The notes: generated by a model not told the origin, from the sequence alone. Counted from the stretch's first letter, positions 21,765 through 31,480 are shown. The stretch: 64,000 nt of DNA from Nephrocerus scutellatus (GCA_947095585.1 OX352765.1:75499976-75563975); one strand, 5' to 3'. A program made the numbers and translations.

Positions 21765-21998
21765 AGTTACACGCACTGTTTTTTATTTGTTTTCTTGTCT
21801 GGCGCGTAAACAAACAGAGCTTATGGTTTTCCGACACTGGAGCAGGAGACATACAATTGACCATGCGAGAAGCTTGGATTTTCAAGGTTTAATCCGCAAA
21901 CACTCAATGGCTGCCCTTTTGATTTGTTTATTGTAATTGTGAATGCAAACCGCACACGAAACTGCAAGTGCTTAATATTGTTACGAAAAGCAGTTAGT
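21765..21998 (-). pseudogene. Helitron Pif1-like helicase C-terminus
   Basis: A minus-strand frame reads LQFRVRFAFTITINKSKGQP, SVCGLNLENPSFSHGQLYVS, CSSVGKP, a stop, and ALFVYAPDKKTNKKQCV. This matches the last conserved helicase motifs of Helitron proteins (F-x-x-TINKSQGQ, GLNLE, FSHGQLYVA-SRV, LFVYAP). One stop replaces a codon after VGKP, and a second ends the frame. Only about 75 residues remain of a protein that normally exceeds 1,000. Confidence 0.9.
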
Positions 21999-22014
21999 TA
22001 GTAGATAATGGAAC

Positions 22015-22510
22015 TCGGAACCGAACCGGATATTGTCAACCGAATCGGCAAAGCAAAATCAGTGTTTGGAATGATGTCCATGATATGGCGAAGCAATGCG
22101 ATCAGCTTTAACACCAAGCTGCGTCTGTTCCGTTCAAATGTTGAATCTGTGCTGTTGTATGGGTGCATCACTTAGAAGAAGACCGCTACTATCACAAAAG
22201 GATTACAAACGTTCGTAAATAGGTGCCGACGGAACATCTTAGGGTTTTCTGGCATAACCGTATCTCTAACGAACATATTTACCAGAGTCAGGAACCAATA
22301 GGCACAACCATCCAACGACGGAAGTGGCAGTGGATTAGTCAACACTCCGAAAAGGCGACAGTTCCATAGCAAACTACGCAATGCAATGGAATCCGTTATC
22401 TCAGGATGGTAGAAGAACGGGTCGTCCGAAAAATACATGGCGCAGAACAGTTGAGGAGAAGTCACGGCAATTGGGGAAGAGTTGGAGAGAGCTTTTCATC
22501 ATCTTTTAAT
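22015..22510 (+). pseudogene. LINE C-terminal fragment (same family as 59397-60783)
   Basis: The + strand reads FGMMSMIWRSNAISFNTKLR, LFRSNVESVLLYGC, then LQTFVNRCRRNILGFSGI, in step with the minus-strand copy at 59412-60000 (NNIWNSSQISRNLKLVIFRS, LQVFVNKCLRRILRIRWPD). The ending is damaged: W-x-x-TVEEKSRQLG-x-SWRELF is still legible across frames at 22436-22500. This is the post-RT region of an endonuclease/RT LINE. Several stops and frameshifts. Confidence 0.8.
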
Positions 22511-22719
22511 CTGAAGGTTTTTGAGGTTTTTGTCCCTTAAGTAGTTTTTTCCGTATTTTTTTTGAACACATGATTTTTAATTATGGTTTCTGGCTTCTTC
22601 ACATGAAATTTTTTTTGGCGATATGATATTTCTTCCCATGGAGACGGTTTATTATTATAAAACGCTATTTTTTTACCAATCAAATAGTAAATAGTAATAG
22701 ATAAGCGATTTTATATGAG

Positions 22720-23800
22720 ATTTACACAGAACGTTGGGCTTTAATCCTGCCATTCCGCAAATAATCTCTCCACTTGTCCCGATTTTGAGCCAATCTTATC
22801 CATAATGATCGTATCGCTATCATTCCAATGTAGGCTAGTCTTTCTCTCTGTCCTGTCCTATAAATCCTACCGCAAGGGACTTTCCTAGCAGGTTCCTCTT
22901 CATGCGAGCTAGGTCTCATGCCCAACGGAGCCAAACGAACCTAATTTTTTTCACAATGTTGATGTCATGAGAGGTAAGGCTCGTAACGAAGATAGATGAA
23001 AGCTTCTTATGCAGTTTTTGGGATTCTACCAATAGAGTAGAGAGACTAATAGAGAATTGTTCCTCTCGCCGTTACATCAGATTCTCGGATACTTTTCACC
23101 AGGTTGAAAAGTACTTGGCTTATAACATTGGTCACGGTAATCCTACATAGTCGTGTCAGTTTATTTGGAATGACCGAATTCTTTGTGGCTTTATGAAGCT
23201 TTTCTATGACTATGATATTATTGACGGGTAATGTCTCTTAACGGATGGTTTAGTGAGTCTTGGAACTCTAGTTATTTTTGATTTCATAGAATGAAGGTTA
23301 CTTTATTGATTTTAAATTTATAAACGGTGGCTTTCATTCTTTTACTGACTAGAAATCTCATCATGTCTTGCGTGACAGCTGTAATAAATGTTATATTCAG
23401 AATTTGGTACGCTACCATTTTGCCGTCATCGCATTTCCTCGAATGCTATTATGTCAGCATTATACTTCGACATGGTATCGGCTAGCTGCAGCTCGAGCTA
23501 TTCGTAAATTCAGTGACTGTATGATCAATGAGAAAAACCTTTAATTCTTTAGCCGTTTTCGTTGCTGTGATCGTGATCTTGAATCAGTGTTTTTAAAGTA
23601 ATTTGGGCTTCCGTAATATTGTTTTTTTGTTTGTTTATTAGCCTCTTTGACAACTTTACTTTAAAAGAACTAGCCCGAACATAAAGGCTATTCTGTTTTG
23701 GGAAAAAATACCAGTGGCCACGACGTGGAGGTTCGGTAAGACTTCCACCAGTCATAAGAGATATTGCACATATTTCCCGCATTCTTATTTGAATAGCTGA
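22720..23800 (-). mobile_element. RTE-like LINE, internally deleted copy
   Basis: On the minus strand the 5' leader and endonuclease start are at 23800-23290 (readable words: SKYNADIIAFEEMR and NSEYNIYYSCHA, matching SKYKADITAIQEMR and KSEYDIYYSYHA at 37190-37080). The C-terminal block RWA-DLARMKRNLLGKSLAVGFIGQDRE is at 22960-22830. Most of the endonuclease and all of the reverse transcriptase between them are missing. Stops are frequent, so this is an old copy. Confidence 0.75.
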
Positions 23801-24680
23801 CCGCCAAAATATATTATATACGAAAAAAAATTATGGAAACAACAATTTTATTTATTGTTACGAAAATTAAGAAAATCTATATGATAATTGATTTCTTTAA
23901 ATGAACCAAATAATTTTACCATTTCAAGTCACTTATTTTACAATTTCACTGTTCTGCAATTTTATTCTAAAAATCTGCTCCTATCTATGGATAGTTCCTA
24001 TAGATTTTTTCTCTTAATAGAAAAAATGATTCACACCGTCCAAAACGGATTTAATCTTTTACCTGTAATCGACTTCAAATTGCCAAACCGAATTAACAAT
24101 CTGGATTGATGCTTTTGCCTATAAATGTGTTACATGAAAAAGAAAATGCAACCGCAGCGCTACTAGGCCATAGCGCATGTGGCTATAGTATACATAGATG
24201 TATGTACGTATACGTTCCACTGGGATAGAAGACAATATTCGCTATCGGATTTCTCTTAATTTGCTCGGAAATGTTCTATTTACTTTCTTTGGTTTTTGTG
24301 TGGTTTCCTTTTCCTATTATTTTTTTCAATTCCTATAGTATTCGGTAAAGATGACTTTTTTGTTTGTTTCTCCAATTAGTGCTGGTGGTAATTTCAGCAT
24401 ATTTAAGGTGTTTGTTTATTGTCAAAGTTTACATATAAAATAAAACTGTCCGACCTTTATTGTCCATGCTGGCCATGTTAGTTGTAGAAAAACTAATACA
24501 TATCTGGAAACTAAATGTTTTCTTAGGAAAGGAAAGAAACTAACACTCTGTTTTTCTCTAGAGGGATATGGATAGTTACAACTTTGAGTGACTACAGACT
24601 ACTATTTGAATAACGGTTAAATAAACCCAAACAGTATAGAGAGTGTGTAGAGTTGTCTGTTCGAATGAGTTGACGCTCTG
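23801..24680. other. No feature recognised
   Basis: AT-rich intronic DNA. The open frame at 23888-24109 shows no domain. Confidence 0.4.
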
Positions 24681-24682
24681 TT

Positions 24683-25310
24683 AAAATTCTTATTCGCTGT
24701 TGTACACGAAGCGGCAGTGGCCACGTCTGCGAGTAGAAGATCCAACATTGGTCCCGTAATTAAAAAAGTGGAGTGCGAATTTGAAGAAGTGCAATCCTTT
24801 AACTATCTCGGGTCGACTGTAGCAGCCGATAACAGCATGGAACCAGAAATACGCGCACGGTTGCTTTAAGCCACCAAAGCCTACTATAGTCTGTCGAGAC
24901 TCTTTAAATCCATATAAGACAATGGTCATGCCAGTACTTACATATGGATCCGAGACTTGGGTGCTTAGCAAAAAGCATTCTGACCTCTTAGCAGCGTTCG
25001 AGAGAAAAGTCTTACGGAGAATTGTTGGCCCCGTATGTTAGGAAGGATGATTCCGGAGAGTCTATAATGCTACCGCGATGTCGACATCGTGAAGAGAATT
25101 AAGCTCGGTAAGCTCCGGTGGGCAGGACACCTAGCTCGCATGAGCGAAGATGATCCTGCTCGGAAAGTCCTTTGCGGTAGGATTTATGGAACACGACAGC
25201 GAGGCCGGCCAAGCCTACGCTGGAAGGATGGCGTAGACCAGGACGCTCAGAGTTTAGGGATGCCAAGGCCAGGACCGGACACAGCCAAATATGATGATAA
25301 TGATAATGCG
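24683..25310 (+). mobile_element. RTE-like LINE 3' end
   Basis: The + strand reads EFEEVQSFNYLGSTVAADNS (after the palm), then TKAYYSLSRLFKS. From 25086 there is an intact stretch VKRIKLGKLRWAGHLARMSE, DPARKVLCGRIYGTRQRGRP, LRWKDGVDQDAQSLGM, the family's C-terminus. The tail is ATGATGATAATGATAATG, the short-repeat 3' end typical of RTE-type elements. 5'-truncated after the catalytic core. Confidence 0.88.
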
Positions 25311-25330
25311 CTGAGAATACGGAGAGTCAA

Positions 25331-25500
25331 TCGGTCCAATCGGGTTTTGAGAGGGGTCTTGAGGGAGTTCTGAGTGGATCTTCAGGAGGTATTGATGGAG
25401 TCTTAAGGAGTTATTGAGGAGGTCTTAAGAGGGTTGTGAGTGGAACTTTAAGGGGGGTTTTAGGTGGTCTTTAGACTGTTTTTAGGGGTCTTAACGGAAC
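25331..25500 (+). repeat. G/T-rich minisatellite block, near-copy of 28411-28558
   Basis: About 150 bp, containing GAGTGGATCTTCAGGAGGTA, TTGATGGAGTCTTAAGGAGT and GGAGGTCTTAAGAGGGTTGT, matches 28411-28558 with only a few differences. Two segments 3 kb apart in the same intron thus share a recent common source. It lies between two LINE 3' tails. Confidence 0.85.
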
Positions 25501-25502
25501 GT

Positions 25503-25705
25503 CATATGAATAGACTCCTCAGGTTGCGCAGCGGGTTGGAAGACCAATAACAACGTTAAAATCAACAGAAGCAGACTCCCAGAGGAAAACGTGGTCACAG
25601 TTGAAATATCTACTTACAGATCGTGAGGGATGGAGATGATTTTTTGACACCCTATGTCCCAACCGGGGTTATAGGACATTATGATGATTATGATAATGTG
25701 CTAAA
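25503..25705 (+). pseudogene. LINE C-terminal tail, further family
   Basis: The + strand reads GRPITTLKSTEADSQRKTWS, then LKYLLTDREGWR, a stop, FFDTLCPNRGYRT. This is the usual extreme C-terminus of endonuclease/RT LINE proteins (W-x-x-L-x-x-DR-x-xW-x-x-x-x-x-LCP-x-GG). It ends in ATTATGATGATTATGATAAT. Similar in plan to the RTE-like copies but with a different protein end. Confidence 0.7.
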
Positions 25706-25989
25706 ACAGCCTTCTTCCCTACTTGAGAGTTCTTGACACATAACAAATCTTCTGAGAATAAAACAAATAGATAAGATCACGGGCAATGTTGCGACACTAT
25801 ATTGACAATGTATAATTATCCTTAATTTAATATTAAAACAAAAAATTATGAAAAACTGAATAATATCGTTTAAAACTTTGACTACGAAATAAATAAGTAT
25901 AATTAAGGCATTATTTTTATATATTATTATTATTATTATTACTGAAGGTAGGGCTGTAAACCTTGTGCACTGCGACCTTGAGATCTATT

Positions 25990-26920
25990 GTGCATCCCAG
26001 ATGTTTTACCCCATTATGTGATTTCTCAGTTCCTTTGTAAACGCCACCACGTGTGCCAATTTCGATTGGTTTGGTATTTGGTCAAAGAACTGTATGAGCC
26101 TTGAAATGTTTTATCCTTTTCCGGGTGAGGGCTGTACATATGAAAAGTATGTTCTCTGGTGTTTCCTTTGCCTCGTTACAAAATCGGCAGCGGCATTGGG
26201 ATTTACCATTTTGGAATGGACCGTGTCAAGTACCAGACTAGTGTATTTAGTGTATGGCGGTCCATATGACTTGGGACCGCTGTATCTTACTTTTCGACAG
26301 GTTTGATACTTGGTTAAACTCGAAAGATAAAAGGGGCAAGGCTGCTAGTACTTAGAATGTCTAGTATGTACGTGCCTGGGATACTTTGTATCCTGGGCGG
26401 CCTAGAGTAGAGTCTCATCCTAGTGGCAAATGATTGGGTTCGAGGTTTCGGACGATGTGCTGCCAAGGTTGTAGTGTACCTACGCCAAAGGCACTCATAC
26501 TGAAAGAGCTGAGTCGCTTGATGTCAGATCTCACCAAGTTCGCGTTGGTACTACGGGAGTTGGCTATACCCACAGATAAGGTTGATCTCCTTTTGTCCAT
26601 ATGACTAATGTTGTATTTGAGAAGCTTTTTAGCCAGTCTTATCCCAGTCGATGACACCCATTCCGCTTCGATGGCGGTGTTATCCCATGCTTTAACTCTG
26701 TTTTTGATATGGCTTTTGGAATAGGTAATACTGGACTCGGGGCCAGTGAAGGCTCCTTATGCTCCTTCTCTTGCACAGAGATCTGCTGCCTCGTTTCCTG
26801 ATATGCCTGAGTGTCCGGGAGACCACATTAGTGTGATTTTGTTGGTTTTGGCCAGCTCTTTTAAGTGACAGATGAAGCTCCACGTTGTGAAAGACTGGAC
26901 TTTTTAGGGACGGACACAAA
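25990..26920 (-). pseudogene. I-clade-like LINE: RNase H and C-terminal region
   Basis: The minus strand has an RNase H end, WSPGHSGISGNEAADLCARE, near 26830-26770. A region of about 150 residues follows (SITYSKSHIKNRVKAWDNTA and DIKRLSSFSMSAFG), and then a zinc-knuckle-like C-terminus QCRCRFCNEAKETPENILF near 26200-26120. An RNase H followed by a Cys-His motif is the layout of I- and R1-type LINEs. Multiple frameshifts. The polymerase is absent. Confidence 0.8.
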
Positions 26921-27339
26921 AAAAAAGAAATTAAAAATTATTTTTAATTATTTCCTTTAATGAGTTCATGTTGAAGATTTGACTTCTTCTTTAAATTTAA
27001 AATCGGGGTTTTTTTATATTATTTTAAAAGTTTTCGACATAATAGGCAATACGAATAACAGATAGTAGTATTATAGAAAAATTGTTTCGAAACTGATTCT
27101 GTGTTGCAAAATAAATGAATATTTGAATAACGCTTCGCGTAAAGTATATTGTTAGCCTTTTCCCATTCAAAGATAATTATCGTGTGTGCTAATTCTTCGC
27201 TAATTACTCACTTCTTTCATTCTGTAGTATCAGGAGATCGATTTTAATTAACTTTTTCTCTAAGATACTTAGACAAGAAAAAAAAACAAACGTTTGTGCA
27301 ATCAATACAAAATAACAAGTTTTAAATGCTGTCGGTTAA
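26921..27339. other. No feature recognised
   Basis: AT-rich intronic DNA between a LINE fragment and a DNA transposon. Confidence 0.4.
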
Positions 27340-27341
27340 TA

Positions 27342-27924
27342 TAGGGTTTTTCAATAAGAGCACTTCAACTTTTTTTTTTGAATAAAACACAAACTGTTCG
27401 ACTTTTGAACTAACTTTTTTTTTTATTAACGAATTTGAACATATACATATGATACATTTAAGTATGAAACTCGATTTCTTTTGCATGACCACCGCGTGCA
27501 CGTTTTACGAAGTGAGCCTCATCGCTGAAGATGATTTTTCAGTGAAAATCTGCATCATTTTCGATTTGCTCTTGAGCCCAATTCACGAATCGGCGTCGCT
27601 TCAAATGGTCAAACGGCTTTAGTTGTTGTGTCAGCTTGATCTTATACGGATGTAGGCCAAGATCTTTACGTAAAATCGATTGTCGAACGGGCTGGCTTGT
27701 TAAATGGACCGTAAAATGGCCGTAATGCTCTTAAAGTAGCGGCAACAGAACGATTATTTTGATAAAAAATTTGCACGATTTGCAATCGCTGTTTACATGT
27801 GTAGCGTTCCATGATGAAATGTATACTAATGAAGTTTCCAAATGACAAAAGAACAATAAAAAATATGGCGTCGTTTGCCGTCCCTATCGGAGAAAAGTTG
27901 AAGCGCACCTATTGAAACACCCTA
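27342..27924 (-). mobile_element. Internally deleted Tc1/mariner-superfamily element with TIRs and TA duplication
   Basis: Terminal inverted repeats of about 34 bp: left TAGGGTTTTTCAATAAGAGC then ACTTCAACTTTT, right reverse complement TAGGGTGTTTCAATAGGTGC then GCTTCAACTTTT. The TA at 27340-27341 and 27925-27926 is the target duplication. The minus strand encodes MERYTCKQRLQIVQIFYQNN (helix-turn-helix start), then YGPFNKPARSTI, QPVRQSILRKDLGLHPYKIK, FAQEQIENDADFH, and the DDE-type IFSDEAHF. This runs straight into a C-terminal VKRARGGHAKEIEFH. Part of the N-terminal region and all sequence between DEAHF and the C-terminus are deleted, so the element cannot encode active transposase but keeps both ends. 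Confidence 0.9.
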
Positions 27925-28004
27925 TACATACGAGTATGTCATTCTGTCACGCTTTTTTCATTCCAAATCTGAGAGTTTTTGAGTTAATACTTTTTTGTGG
28001 ATCT

Positions 28005-29370
28005 TTTGGTGGTCTTCAGGTGGGTCCTGAGGTTGGTCTTGAGTTGGGTTTTGAGGTGAGTCATGATGGGGCCTCAGGTGCCTCTAGAGGGGTCTTGAGG
28101 CGGTTTAAAGGGGACTTTGAGTGGGATGTTGATTGGCTTTTGGGGTAGTTTTAAGGGCTTCTTGAGATGATTTTAAGGGAGTATTAAAGGGATTACTTGA
28201 GGAGCTCTTGAATGTGAACTTGAGTGGGTATTGAGCGGTTCTTGAGGGGGTTATTGAAGGGCCTTGAAGGTGGTCTTGAGGGTGGTATTGAGGGCAGTTT
28301 AAGGGAGTCTTTAGATGGTCTTTAGGGGGTTTTGTGGGGGTTTGAGGAGAGTTTGAGAGAGTTTTGAGTGGGGTCCTGAAGAGGGTCGTAACGTAGTCTT
28401 TAGGGGGTTTTGAGAGGGGCCTTGAGGGAGTTCTGAGTGGATCTTCAGGAGGTATTGATGGAGTCTTAAGGAGTTATTGAGGAGGTCTTAAGAGGGTTGT
28501 GAGTGGAACCTTAAGGGGGTTTTTAGGTGGTCTTGAGACTGTTTTTAGGGGTCTTAAGGGAATCTATAAGGGGTTTGAGGTGGTCTTGAGGGAGTATTTA
28601 TGGGGGTAGTAACGTGGTTTTAACGGGGTATTGAAGTGATCTTGAGGGAGTCTTTAGGTAATCTTAAAGGGGGTCCCTATATGGTTTTGTGAGGATCTTT
28701 AGTGGGGTCTTGAGGGGGTCTTTAGGTGTCCTTGAGGGGATCCTGAGGGGATTTGGGGAGTGTCTCTACTAGAGTCTTAAAAGGGATCTGTGGGGGCTTA
28801 AAAGGATACTTGAGGGGGTTTGAGAGGGTCTTGAGTTGAGTCTTAGGAGGGGTTTGAGGGGTTCTTAAGTGAATCTTGAGCAGGGTCTTGAGGGGTGGCT
28901 TTGAGAGGGGTTTTGAGGGGTTCTTAGGTAATCTTGAGGATGGCTTTAGGGGGTTCTGAGAGGATCGTGGGTTAAGTCTTAAGGGGGTCTTGAAGGAGTC
29001 TTTAAGTAGTCTTGAGAGGGCCTCAAGGGAGTTTTGTGAGGACATTTAGTGGGCTCTTGAGGGAGTCTTTAGGTGATCTTGAGGGGTTCTTGAGGGGTTC
29101 TTGAGGGGATTTTGAGAGCGTCATAAGTGGTGTCTTGAGTGAAACCTTAAGGGGGTTTTTAGGTGGTCTTGAGACTGTTTTGAGAGAGTCTTAAGGTCTT
29201 GAGGTGATGGGGGTAGTAACGTGGTCTTAACGGGGTATTGAGGTGATCTTAAGGGAGTCTTTAGGTAGTCCTAAAGAGTGGTTTTGTGAGGATCTTTAGT
29301 GTGGTCTTGTGGGGGTCTTTAAGTAGTCTTGAGGGGTCCTGAGGGGATTTTGAGAGGGTCTTGAGTGTAG
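28005..29370 (+). repeat. G/T-rich minisatellite (GGGGTCTTGAG words), 1.37 kb
   Basis: Degenerate array of GGGGTCTTGAGG, GGTCTTTAGGTGGTCTTGAG and AGGGGATTTTGAG modules. It shows larger duplications: the phrases GGGTAGTAACGTGGT and TGAGGATCTTTAGTG each occur twice about 600 bp apart (28601/29211 and 28691/29287). The long antisense frame at 28722-29045 (Ser/Lys/Pro/Leu-rich) is a by-product. Both ends adjoin AT-rich DNA. One strand is nearly free of C outside TCTT. Confidence 0.92.
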
Positions 29371-29552
29371 TAGAGCCGTGCTAAGCATTTGATGTTCTTT
29401 TAATCTTGTCATAAACCTAAAATGCTTAGCATGGTTCTTTTAAATTATGTGATTTTTATAAGTCACAAATATTTCAGATTTCCATTAAAAATATTCCAGC
29501 CATTTTCATTTATTTCTAAATTCTAAAGCTAAATTCTCGATTCTAAAGCTAA

Positions 29553-29835
29553 CAATCAAGTTATAATAATAATATTCAGCGCGACAGACCATTGCGATCC
29601 AAGGGCTAGCTTCTCGCGACCATTTTTGTTGTGCATGTATATTTTTGGACACAAATGGAAGGGACCTTCAATTTAAGGCCGGATCCGAACGGAAAATTGA
29701 GAAAATTTTCGTGACAAGTTATTACTCTCGGAACCGTGAAAAATAGTTTTGGTGTTACTGGGATTCGAACCACAAACCTCCTGCTCAGTAGCCATGTGCA
29801 TTTCCACTGAGCCAGGCGCTCACAACATTTCTGCC
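29553..29835 (-). mobile_element. tRNA-derived SINE
   Basis: On the minus strand the head (29830-29755) reads like a tRNA gene with a B box GGTTCGAATCC. The element body follows (AATAACTTGTCACG, CCATTTGTGTCCAAAA, TTGGATCGCAATGGTCTGTC) and a TTATTATTA-type tail near 29560. The same head and body occur at 37577 (+), 51212 (+) and 63416 (-). The tRNA part is degenerate and is not a functional tRNA gene. Confidence 0.85.
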
Positions 29836-30235
29836 TTTAAAAGTTCTAGCATCAACACTGACCAAAAATTGTGCCTCCACAAAACTTTTAAAAGATTGTT
29901 TCTCTTTATTTAATAACAATAAATTCTACTTTTGTTATTCCACTATAAGCATAGGCGACTTTAAGTCTGTGTAATGGGTTTGATGCCCAAGAAATTTTTC
30001 AATCACCTTGATAAAGGTAAAAATATGATCACTAGAGGATTTGTCGTAGTTAAATCCACAGTGGTAACAATAAAAAGTTAGGTATTGAAATAATTACAAC
30101 TAGTAATGGACCCTAATGACTCCTAAGGAAGGCCGTATGAAATGTCTAACTTTTTTGCAATATAATTTTTTTTCTTAGTTCAGTATGTTTCTTGACAGTC
30201 AGTATCTTTATCTTCCATCTCAATTAATTATAAAG

Positions 30236-30474
30236 GTGGGATCCTCCGTCGAAAAACCCCAACTCAGTTGATGGGTACAGGATATTCTACCACGAAGCCG
30301 CATCAAATCCATCTTCAGATTCATCAGCGGAAAGTACAGATGTATCGGGCAATTCGTCGATAATAAACAGCACCGAAATCCGCAGAATGGATGTCAGGGA
30401 GACGAGTATAAAAATCGATGGCCTTAAAAGGGACGTCCTCTATGAATTGGTCGTCAAAGCTGGCAATAATTACG
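30236..30474 (+). CDS. Receptor gene, exon 8: second part of FN3 domain 3
   Basis: Residues 604-682. One base completes Arg-603 across the giant intron, and the donor is GTAAAT, phase 1. WDPPSKNPNSVDGYRIFYHE is a clean FN3 strand B-C with the conserved Trp and Tyr, and ETSIKIDGLKRDVLYELVVK then AGNNYG is the E-F block with the tyrosine corner. The C-C' loop is long and Ser/Asp/Asn-rich (SNPSSDSSAES), with NSS and NST sequons. It also resembles the long loop of FN3 domain 1, so the two may share this trait by descent. Confidence 0.93.
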
Positions 30475-30539
30475 GTAAATATAGAATCGTTTTGATCAAT
30501 GAAGTGTTAGAAATTGTTTGCTTCCATAATTTGTTACAG

Positions 30540-30772
30540 GCGCCAGCATTTTAACGGATCCGATTAAATTTACACTTGGCGATCATCACATGACATCGGC
30601 TTCATACTCAAATACCGTCGGGACTGTCAGTGGTATTTTGGCCAGCATTCTGGCCATATTGCTGGCGGCGGCCGCTATTATATTCTACAAAAAGCGGCGA
30701 TCCAACGAAAAGGCTGCCAATGGTGTTGCATTTGAAAATCCCACCTACTCTCGAGGACTCGAACATGTCCAA
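30540..30772 (+). CDS. Receptor gene, exon 9: juxtamembrane stalk, transmembrane helix and inner juxtamembrane region
   Basis: Residues 684-760, phase 1 in and phase 0 out at GTGAGT. A short stalk (DPIKFTLGDHH) leads to one hydrophobic helix at about 710-731, VSGILASILAILLAAAAIIF. The stop-transfer sequence YKKRRSNEK follows directly, placing the C-terminus in the cytosol (positive-inside). FENPTYSRG at 747-755 contains NPTY, an NPxY-type motif of the kind bound by PTB-domain adaptors or used for clathrin-mediated uptake; its Tyr could also be phosphorylated. The intron before is 65 bp. Confidence 0.93.
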
Positions 30773-30965
30773 GTGAGTAGACAGTGTCCATTTGTGGTTA
30801 TTGTTGTGGTTATAGTTGTTGTTGCTATTAATGGCGTAAAAGCGCATGTTCGGCTGAAATATGTGTGTGTTTTTGTGTGTTTCGTTAAGTATTTCTTTTT
30901 AAATGTTTATATGTTTCCTCCGTGTCTACCATTTCTTCTCCACCGACTTTTATATTGTATTTTAG

Positions 30966-31175
30966 CTGCCGACAGTAACAATGCATTCGGGTTCAACGTT
31001 ATCGCCGCCATCGCCTATAAAGGCAGATGATAAAGATGTTGCTGTTGCTGTTATTGGAGATGGTGCAGGTGCAGCATTGGCTGGTTCAGCAATGCCCACC
31101 GAGGTCAATCCGTCGATATACGAAGAGCTCAAATTGGGCCAAGAAGGTGCTGGATTCAAAAAACTTGTGCCATAA
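30966..31175 (+). CDS. Receptor gene, exon 10: cytoplasmic C-terminus and stop
   Basis: Residues 761-829 and TAA at 31173-31175. Begins LPTVTMHSGSTLSPPSPIKA, a Ser/Pro stretch, then a low-complexity D/V/A/G part that may be disordered. It ends with VNPSIYEELKLGQEGAGFKK then LVP. YEEL suits an SH2-type phosphotyrosine site or a YxxPhi sorting signal; GFKKLVP is a compact basic-hydrophobic end. The acceptor TTTTAG is preceded by a good pyrimidine tract. All ten exons together keep one frame (2,490 nt after the two leading bases). Confidence 0.92.
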   Translation: MPTVTMHSGSTLSPPSPIKADDKDVAVAVIGDGAGAALAGSAMPTEVNPSIYEELKLGQEGAGFKKLVP

Positions 31176-31480
31176 ACACGAAATGCTCGTTAAACCCCCA
31201 CTCATACTTAAGTCAAAGTTGTATAAAGCATGAAATTGTATAAATACAAAATTACCTTTATTGTTATTACTTAACCAATGTTATTCCGCTCGTACTCTGT
31301 TGCTTTGTCTTGTGTTTCCATTTTTGTTTTTATTCAATGCAAACCTTTGTACTTTTAAATAAGCACTATATGTAGTTTTTGTATTATATTTGTATAGTTA
31401 ATTAGCTAAATATTCTCATCAGTTGTATTGTATATATCCTACTGTTAATCATTATATAATTATGTATATAATAAAAATTA
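31176..31480 (+). other. Receptor gene 3' UTR with polyadenylation signal
   Basis: AT-rich sequence after the stop. AATAAA at 31470-31475 is the best polyadenylation signal, about 295 nt downstream of the stop, with a T/G-poor but A-rich region after it. A later AATAAA is not needed to explain an end here. The true cleavage site cannot be read from sequence. Confidence 0.6.

Larger units (their letters stand above)
20804..21998 (-). mobile_element. Helitron 3' half (second copy)
   Basis: The minus strand ends in a hairpin (GGGACAGG ... CTGTCGGGTC) followed by CAG and CTAG, then T, at 20807-20804, the Helitron 3' end. Upstream (21998-21765) lies the C-terminal part of the Pif1-like helicase. 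Between them is a 560-bp G/T-rich minisatellite. The element is cut at about 21998 where a LINE fragment on the other strand begins, so the 5' end, the Rep domain and most of the helicase are missing. Confidence 0.75.
8428..30235 (+). other. Giant intron of the receptor gene (21.8 kb)
   Basis: Bounded by GTAAGT and an AAAG acceptor, and joining AG|G with phase 2 on both sides, so VVIR|WDPP restores the FN3 strand B-C region exactly. Most of it is occupied by the mobile elements and repeats listed below, on both strands. No additional exon was recognised inside it. Its polypyrimidine tract before 30236 is weak (AATTAATTATAAAG). Confidence 0.85.

Noticed and set aside
28722..29045. Ser/Lys/Pro-rich antisense protein of 107 codons
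   Set aside because: A by-product of the GGGGTCTTGAG minisatellite; the reading is periodic and lacks domains.
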